Source: Candidatus Avelusimicrobium facis
GTDB lineage: Bacteria; Elusimicrobiota; Elusimicrobia; Elusimicrobiales; Elusimicrobiaceae
Assembly (NCBI GenBank): GCA_900762815.1
Contig: CAAFHX010000042.1
Coordinates: 1 to 47,070 of the forward strand
Length of the DNA: 47,070 nucleotides
Direction: 5' to 3'
The translations under genes were made by a program, and so were the position numbers. The notes beneath the pieces were generated by a model. That model ran no database searches. It saw nothing but the letters and a program-made list of their open reading frames with translations, and had not been told where the DNA came from. Positions 43,267-47,070 of the stretch are shown piece after piece. How positions within the stretch are numbered: position 1 is the stretch's first letter; every line of letters begins with the position of its first letter.

Positions 43267-44328
43267 TTAGTTATCCTGTTTAAATTGGCCTAAGGTTTCG
43301 TCCCAGACAATTTGGGCCGCTTTGGCCACATCGTGCATCATCTGCAGCGGTTTGGGGGTGTGCAGGTGGCCGGTTTTGGGAATGTCAAAACGGTTGATTT
43401 GGTCCGTAATCTTTAAGGCCAATTCCAAGGCCTGGCTGCCCTTTTCGCCGCTGGGGGCCGGGGTTTTGTTGGTGCGGATGCAATCCATAAAATGCAAAAT
43501 TTCCGCCGTAATGGGCAATTGCTTTTGCACGGGGGGATAGAGGACGGTCAAGTCTTGCATGGATTCAATAACCGACTTTTCCTTTTTATAAATCTTTACG
43601 CGGGCGTTCATAAAGTCCACCGACAGGTAGCTGTCTTGCTGGAACAAGTGCATAAAGCGGGCCCGCTCAAAGCTGGCGCGGCTGGCGGTCAAATCGGCCA
43701 GGGCCCCGTTGGCAAAGCGCACGCGCACATTGGCGATGTCTTCGTAGTGGGAGAACACACTCAACCCCGTGGCGTCTATGCTTTCCACCTCGCTGTTGAC
43801 CAAGGTCAGCAGCAGGTCAATGTCGTGAATCATCAGGTCCAGCACCACGCCGATGTTTTTCATGCGCGGGTCGTAGGGCCCCAGGCGGTTCATGGTAATA
43901 AAGCGGGGGTTTTCAATGTATTTGACAGCTTCCACGACAGCGGGGTTAAAGCGTTCCACATGGCCCACTTGCAACACCAAATTGTGCTGCTTGGCGGTGC
44001 GGATGAGGTCGCGCGCCTGGTCTAAGGTAACGGCAATGGGCTTTTCCACCAAGGTATGCACCCCGTGTTCCAAGCAATACATGCCGATTTCGTGGTGCAG
44101 CGGCGTAGGGGCGGCAATGATGACGGCGTCTATTTGGCTGACCAATTCTTCCATTTTGGAATAAGGGGTGGCATTGTATTCCCAAGCTAATTTTTGGGCC
44201 CGCATTAAATCGGGGTCGCACACGCCTACCAGCGTTACTCCTTTCATTTTGGCCAGGGTGCGTGTGTGAAAAGTGCCGATTTTGCCGGCGCCGATGACGC
44301 CGAATTTGATTGTTTTTTCGTCTGCCAT
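43267..44328 (-). CDS. Gfo/Idh/MocA family NAD(P)-dependent oxidoreductase
   Basis: 353 residues. Rossmann motif GVIGAGKIGTFHTR, then the EKPIA motif in LVEKPIAVTLDQA and catalytic-domain segment DLMIHDIDLLL. Acts on a sugar or sugar nucleotide; being packed against lpxB, a UDP-GlcNAc 3-dehydrogenase role (GnnA type, for amino-linked lipid A) is worth considering, but no gnnB aminotransferase is in the window. GAGG ribosome site before the ATG. Confidence 0.87.
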   Translation of the reverse strand: MADEKTIKFGVIGAGKIGTFHTRTLAKMKGVTLVGVCDPDLMRAQKLAWEYNATPYSKMEELVSQIDAVIIAAPTPLHHEIGMYCLEHGVHTLVEKPIAVTLDQARDLIRTAKQHNLVLQVGHVERFNPAVVEAVKYIENPRFITMNRLGPYDPRMKNIGVVLDLMIHDIDLLLTLVNSEVESIDATGLSVFSHYEDIANVRVRFANGALADLTASRASFERARFMHLFQQDSYLSVDFMNARVKIYKKEKSVIESMQDLTVLYPPVQKQLPITAEILHFMDCIRTNKTPAPSGEKGSQALELALKITDQINRFDIPKTGHLHTPKPLQMMHDVAKAAQIVWDETLGQFKQDN

Positions 44329-44370
44329 AGGGAATACCTCGCTTTATTTATTTTATTATATCATATGCCT

Positions 44371-44411
44371 GCGCTAAAGCGCGGGTACGCGGACTGTTTT
44401 TTAGGTATAAT
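44371..44411. promoter_or_regulatory. Divergent regulatory region, oxidoreductase / ndk
   Basis: A dyad GCGCT-AA-AGCGC (44371-44382) lies between AT-rich blocks. A TATAAT at 44406-44411 touches the first ndk ATG. Seven bases after it is a second in-frame ATG, at the expected transcription start, so a leaderless message is possible. No good -35 is visible. Confidence 0.4.
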
Positions 44412-44864
44412 ATGCGTATGGAACAAACACTCATTTTAATCAAACCCGACGCCATTGAAAAACGGCTGACGGGTGTTATTCTCTCCCGCTTGGAGGCCTT
44501 GGGCCTGGACATTGCGGGGGCCAAAGTGGTGTGCGCCACCGAGGCACTGCTGCGGGAGCATTACGCCAATTTGAAAGGCACCGCCTTTGTGGACGGGGTG
44601 GTCAAATTTATGATGGGGGATTACAATCACTTGCCCGATCATCGCCTCTATGCTTTTGTGCTGCGGGGGGAGAACGCCATTGCCCGCGTGCGTGCGGCTT
44701 TGGGCGCCACCAACCCCGAAAAGGCCGACCCGTGGACCTTGCGCGGCCAGTTCGGCTGCATCAAAGAGGGCGTGATGCAAAATGCGGTGCATGCTTCCGG
44801 CTCGCCGCAGGACGCGGCGCGTGAAATCGCCCTTTGGTTCAAACCCGAAGAAGTTTTGAAATGA
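44412..44864 (+). CDS. ndk: Nucleoside diphosphate kinase
   Basis: 150 residues (148 if the second ATG is used). IKPDA near the start and catalytic His127 in NAVHASGS, followed by SPQDAAREIALWF, are diagnostic. Balances NTP pools. Compared with the standard protein there is an insertion of about 8 residues (MMGDYNHLPDHRLYAFV) where others read MTSGPVV, in the Kpn-loop approach region. ATG has only a weak AGG upstream. Its stop overlaps the next gene. Confidence 0.92.
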   Translation: MRMEQTLILIKPDAIEKRLTGVILSRLEALGLDIAGAKVVCATEALLREHYANLKGTAFVDGVVKFMMGDYNHLPDHRLYAFVLRGENAIARVRAALGATNPEKADPWTLRGQFGCIKEGVMQNAVHASGSPQDAAREIALWFKPEEVLK

Positions 44865-45700
44865 AAAAGACGCTGTTGCTTTTTGCTTTGCTAAGCTGTG
44901 CGGCGACCGGATTTGCCCAAGTCAAGGGAAAACCGGTCAGCTTTACTACGCAAGACGGCTGGAACATTGCTGCGGTGTATGCCGCCCCGGAAAAGGGCCA
45001 AAAGACGGCCTTGCTGTTGCATGATTTGGGCAAGAGCCACCGCGATTTTGCCGCCTTTACCGGTCGGCTGGCGCAACGGGGCATAGGCTATTTGGCCCTG
45101 GACTTGCGCGGCCACGGGCAGAGTGTGAATAAGGGCGTTTACACGGCCTTTGCCAAAGAAGGCGTGGACAATGATTTTAATAAAATGGTGCGCGATGTCA
45201 ACGCCGCCATGGACTTTTTGAAAGGGAAAGGTCTTGCGGAGGAAGAGGTGGTCTTTGTGGGCGCCGGATTGGGGGCCAATGTGGCCGCCAAAGCCGCCAG
45301 CCTGTGGCCGGGCGTAGGCGGGCTGGCGCTGCTGACCCCGGTAACCAATGCCCGCGATGTGCTGACTATCCCGGCCTTGCGCGTGTACAAGGGCCAGGTG
45401 TTTATCGCCGCAGCCGCCGATGATAAAAAGACCTTTTTGGAAGCCAGCGTGCTGCGCAATGTGGCTTTTCTGACGTCCGGAGAGGGGCAGGTTACCTTTG
45501 CCACCGCCTACGACAAAAAAGGCCATGAATTGCTGGACGCGTGGACCGCGCCGGAGCTGGTGCAATGGCTGCAAACACCGCAAAAGCCGGAAATTAACCC
45601 GGATATTGTGGAAACCCCGGCTGAGGACCCGGCCGCCGTGTATGAGCCGGTGGCTCCCTCCGACACAGAAGACGCCCTGTTCCCGTCCGTGTTACAATAA
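44861..45700 (+). CDS. Exported alpha/beta-hydrolase-fold protein lacking the nucleophile
   Basis: 279 residues with a signal peptide (MKKTLLLFALLSCAATGFAQ). The fold is clear: LLLHDLGKSH, ALDLRGHGQS, FVGAGLGANVA and a late GHELL. The nucleophile elbow, normally GxSxG, reads G-A-G-L-G (residues 134-138), so the catalytic Ser is Gly136. The acid (Asp187/188) and His222 candidates remain. It may be a non-catalytic binding protein. ATGA overlap with ndk. Confidence 0.8.
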   Translation: MKKTLLLFALLSCAATGFAQVKGKPVSFTTQDGWNIAAVYAAPEKGQKTALLLHDLGKSHRDFAAFTGRLAQRGIGYLALDLRGHGQSVNKGVYTAFAKEGVDNDFNKMVRDVNAAMDFLKGKGLAEEEVVFVGAGLGANVAAKAASLWPGVGGLALLTPVTNARDVLTIPALRVYKGQVFIAAAADDKKTFLEASVLRNVAFLTSGEGQVTFATAYDKKGHELLDAWTAPELVQWLQTPQKPEINPDIVETPAEDPAAVYEPVAPSDTEDALFPSVLQ

Positions 45701-45712
45701 AAAGGAGATGCT

Positions 45713-46657
45713 ATGAAACCCGCACGCATTGTTTTTCCCGGTTTTTGGTTTGGCAAAAGCGACTTGAAACAAGCGCAGGAGTTGGCTGCGCGGGGCGTGG
45801 GGGGCTTTTGCGTTTACGGCGGTACGGCCCAGCAAACACACCAATTTGCCCAAGCGATGCGGGAGGCGTCCCCTTATGACCATTTGTTGCTGTGCGCCGA
45901 TATTGAAGAAGATTTGGCCGAAGCCGTAACCGACGCGCCGCGTCTGCCCTCCAATGCGCAGTTGGGGGCGCAAAACGATACGGAAGGGGCATACCGCAAG
46001 GGGTTGGTGACCGCGCGCATGGCGCGCAGCATCGGCATAGACTGGTTGTTGGCCCCGGTGGTGGATATTGGTTACCAAAGCCCGGCCTTTTGCGAAGTGC
46101 CCATGACCGTAGCCCACTTGGCGGGCGACTACGTGGCCGGAACAGCCAATGGCGGAGTGCTTAACTGCGTCAAGTTTTTCCCGGGGGTCAGCGGGATTTT
46201 GAAGACCTTGGCCCAGATGGAAGATGCCGAATTTGTGCCTTACAAGCATATGTTCCGCCGCTGCGACGCGATTATGCCTTCAGATATGGTATTTGCCAAT
46301 ATAGACCCGACCAGCCGGGCCATGATGTCGGAGCGGATTATTAAGGGCTTGCTCAAAAAACGTCTAAACTATAAGGGCTGTGTGATTAGCGCCCCGATGT
46401 ACAAGAGTCGCATCCGCAACGAGGCCTCCGCCGCGCTGAAAATGATTGGCTGTGGAGTGGAGCTGGTTTTGGCCCCGCAAGACCCGCTGGCCGTGCTGGA
46501 TATGGTGGAGCGGGAGTTTGACAAGGGGACGATTTTGGACGCGGTGATCCACGGTATTTCCAATTTGGAAATGTTCACCAGCAAAGTAGTTACCGAAAGT
46601 GTGCCCGTCGTCAGCCGGCAAGAGGCGTGGGACGCTGCTCAAAATTTTAGGAAATAA
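45713..46657 (+). CDS. GH3-like (NagZ-type) protein with degenerate active site
   Basis: 314 residues resembling NagZ beta-N-acetylglucosaminidase along its length (PGFWFG start, LAPVVDIG, DAIMPSDMVF, RIIKGLLKKRLNYKGCVIS). However, the KHFPGHG motif is KFFPGVS (154-160) and the nucleophile SDDL motif is SAPM (226-229). Both catalytic His and Asp are thus missing. No export signal. Possibly a sugar-binding or regulatory relative. AAAGGAG ribosome site; starts 12 bases after the hydrolase-like gene. Confidence 0.75.
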   Translation: MKPARIVFPGFWFGKSDLKQAQELAARGVGGFCVYGGTAQQTHQFAQAMREASPYDHLLLCADIEEDLAEAVTDAPRLPSNAQLGAQNDTEGAYRKGLVTARMARSIGIDWLLAPVVDIGYQSPAFCEVPMTVAHLAGDYVAGTANGGVLNCVKFFPGVSGILKTLAQMEDAEFVPYKHMFRRCDAIMPSDMVFANIDPTSRAMMSERIIKGLLKKRLNYKGCVISAPMYKSRIRNEASAALKMIGCGVELVLAPQDPLAVLDMVEREFDKGTILDAVIHGISNLEMFTSKVVTESVPVVSRQEAWDAAQNFRK

Positions 46658-46685
46658 CAGCGGGTTGTTCCCCGTAATATATTCC

Positions 46686-46813
46686 TACTTTTCTCCTGGG
46701 CAGAAAAGTAAGCAAAAGGCCCCGCGGGCCTGCGGAGCATAAAAAATAAAATTTTCTTTATTCCGCCTTTCACTCGCCGCTTATGAGCGGCTCAGACAAA
46801 AGGCGGATTTTTC
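46686..46813. repeat. Repeat module A, copy 2 (truncated)
   Basis: Hairpin TACTTTTCT/AGAAAAGTA with loop CCTGGGC, the GC-rich block, the A-T stretch, then a nested hairpin TCCGCCTTT/AAAGGCGGA enclosing GCCGCT/AGCGGC and followed by TTTTT. The last may serve as a terminator for the gene upstream. The second arm of the 16-bp A-T repeat found in copy 1 is absent. Confidence 0.85.
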
Positions 46814-46821
46814 CTCTTACG

Positions 46822-46923
46822 CCGTCACCCTGGAAAGTCGTAGTCCAGGGTCTGTCGTTATAAACAAGAGGAACACGGCAGATGCTGGAGCCCTGCGGGC
46901 CGCCAGACACTCCAGCATGACCT
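46822..46923. repeat. GTCA-footed palindrome pair (element 3, copy 2)
   Basis: Same two hairpins as at 18648-18747. The central stem here is CTGTCGT/ACGGCAG; its right strand differs from copy 1 yet still pairs. This copy follows module A directly, while about 500 bp separate them in copy 1. Confidence 0.87.
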
Positions 46924-46955
46924 TATTTGATAATGACTTTATTATTCCATCCATG

Positions 46956-47070
46956 CCGTCATTCCCGCAGTGGCGGCCCGCAGGGTCGGGAATCTCAGCC
47001 TTATTGTTGTTAGTCTTTTTGCCGTCAAATCAAATAAGGGGTCATCCTGAAAAGTTTTTGTTCAGGATCT
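46956..47070. repeat. Element 2, copy 2 (left part, cut by the window edge)
   Basis: Two forward hairpins in the same order as 18359-18467: ATTCCCG/CGGGAAT, then ATCCTGAA/TTCAGGAT reaching the last base. The reverse partners would lie beyond the window. Confidence 0.83.

Larger units (their letters stand above)
46658..47070. other. Gene-free repeat-rich right end of the window
   Basis: No coding sequence is seen after the GH3-like gene. The stretch holds module A copy 2, element 3 copy 2 and the beginning of element 2 copy 2, and is cut by the window edge. Confidence 0.8.

Overview
The window looks like chromosomal DNA of a diderm (LPS-bearing) gut-type bacterium, most likely an Elusimicrobiota member. 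This placement is an inference from three things: the diderm gene set (LptD, LpxB, Pal/TolB, several lipoproteins), the style of the type IV pilin, and the palindrome-rich intergenic DNA. No rRNA is present to settle it. Most of the window is dense housekeeping sequence with many 4-base ATGA or TAATG gene overlaps. There is no prophage, CRISPR array or recognisable transposase.

Layout. 1-5120 (+): two tandem M24 Xaa-Pro peptidases, EF-P with an unusual loop, a DUF192 protein and three secreted proteins of unknown function. 5135-7133: metK and an exonuclease III gene diverge from a palindromic promoter. 7200-14640 (-): M20 peptidase, DUF192 lipoprotein, DJ-1-like protein, flippase, purine nucleoside phosphorylase, YraN, RNase HII, and the two phosphatidylethanolamine enzymes PssA and Psd. 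14683-15694: tRNA-Leu(UAA), a YacP-like NYN protein and tmRNA. 15695-17888 (+): a long hairpin region, a phosphohexomutase and an orphan receiver domain. 17930-18747: a cluster of palindromic repeats running into a pilin gene. 19378-21982 (+): pal, cpoB-like and tolB genes. 22035-38734 (-): a run of thirteen tightly packed genes (tpiA, deoC, a DnaA-like giant, two lipoproteins, comM/yifB, dprA, topA, xerC/D, ROK kinase, lptD, tdk, RDD). 38912-44328 (-): POT transporter, then the set Gfo/Idh oxidoreductase, lpxB, short Rel, zinc-ribbon protein. 44412-46657 (+): ndk, then two proteins whose folds look like an alpha/beta hydrolase and a GH3 glycosidase but whose catalytic residues are missing. 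46658-47070: a second, rearranged copy of the palindromic repeat cluster.

Most unusual items. (1) A 1071-residue protein has a DnaA-type AAA+ domain, about 570 residues of Pro/Glu/Ala-rich linker with repeated FVDLD motifs, and an unfamiliar C-terminal domain in place of the DnaA DNA-binding domain. It is coupled to two lipoprotein genes and to comM and dprA. (2) A family of GTCA-footed hairpins is arranged in inverted pairs that can fold as four-way junctions (REPIN-like). Arm sequences differ while pairing is kept, the elements nest, and one supplies the start codon of the pilin gene. (3) The tmRNA appears to encode a tag ending -ANA instead of -LAA.
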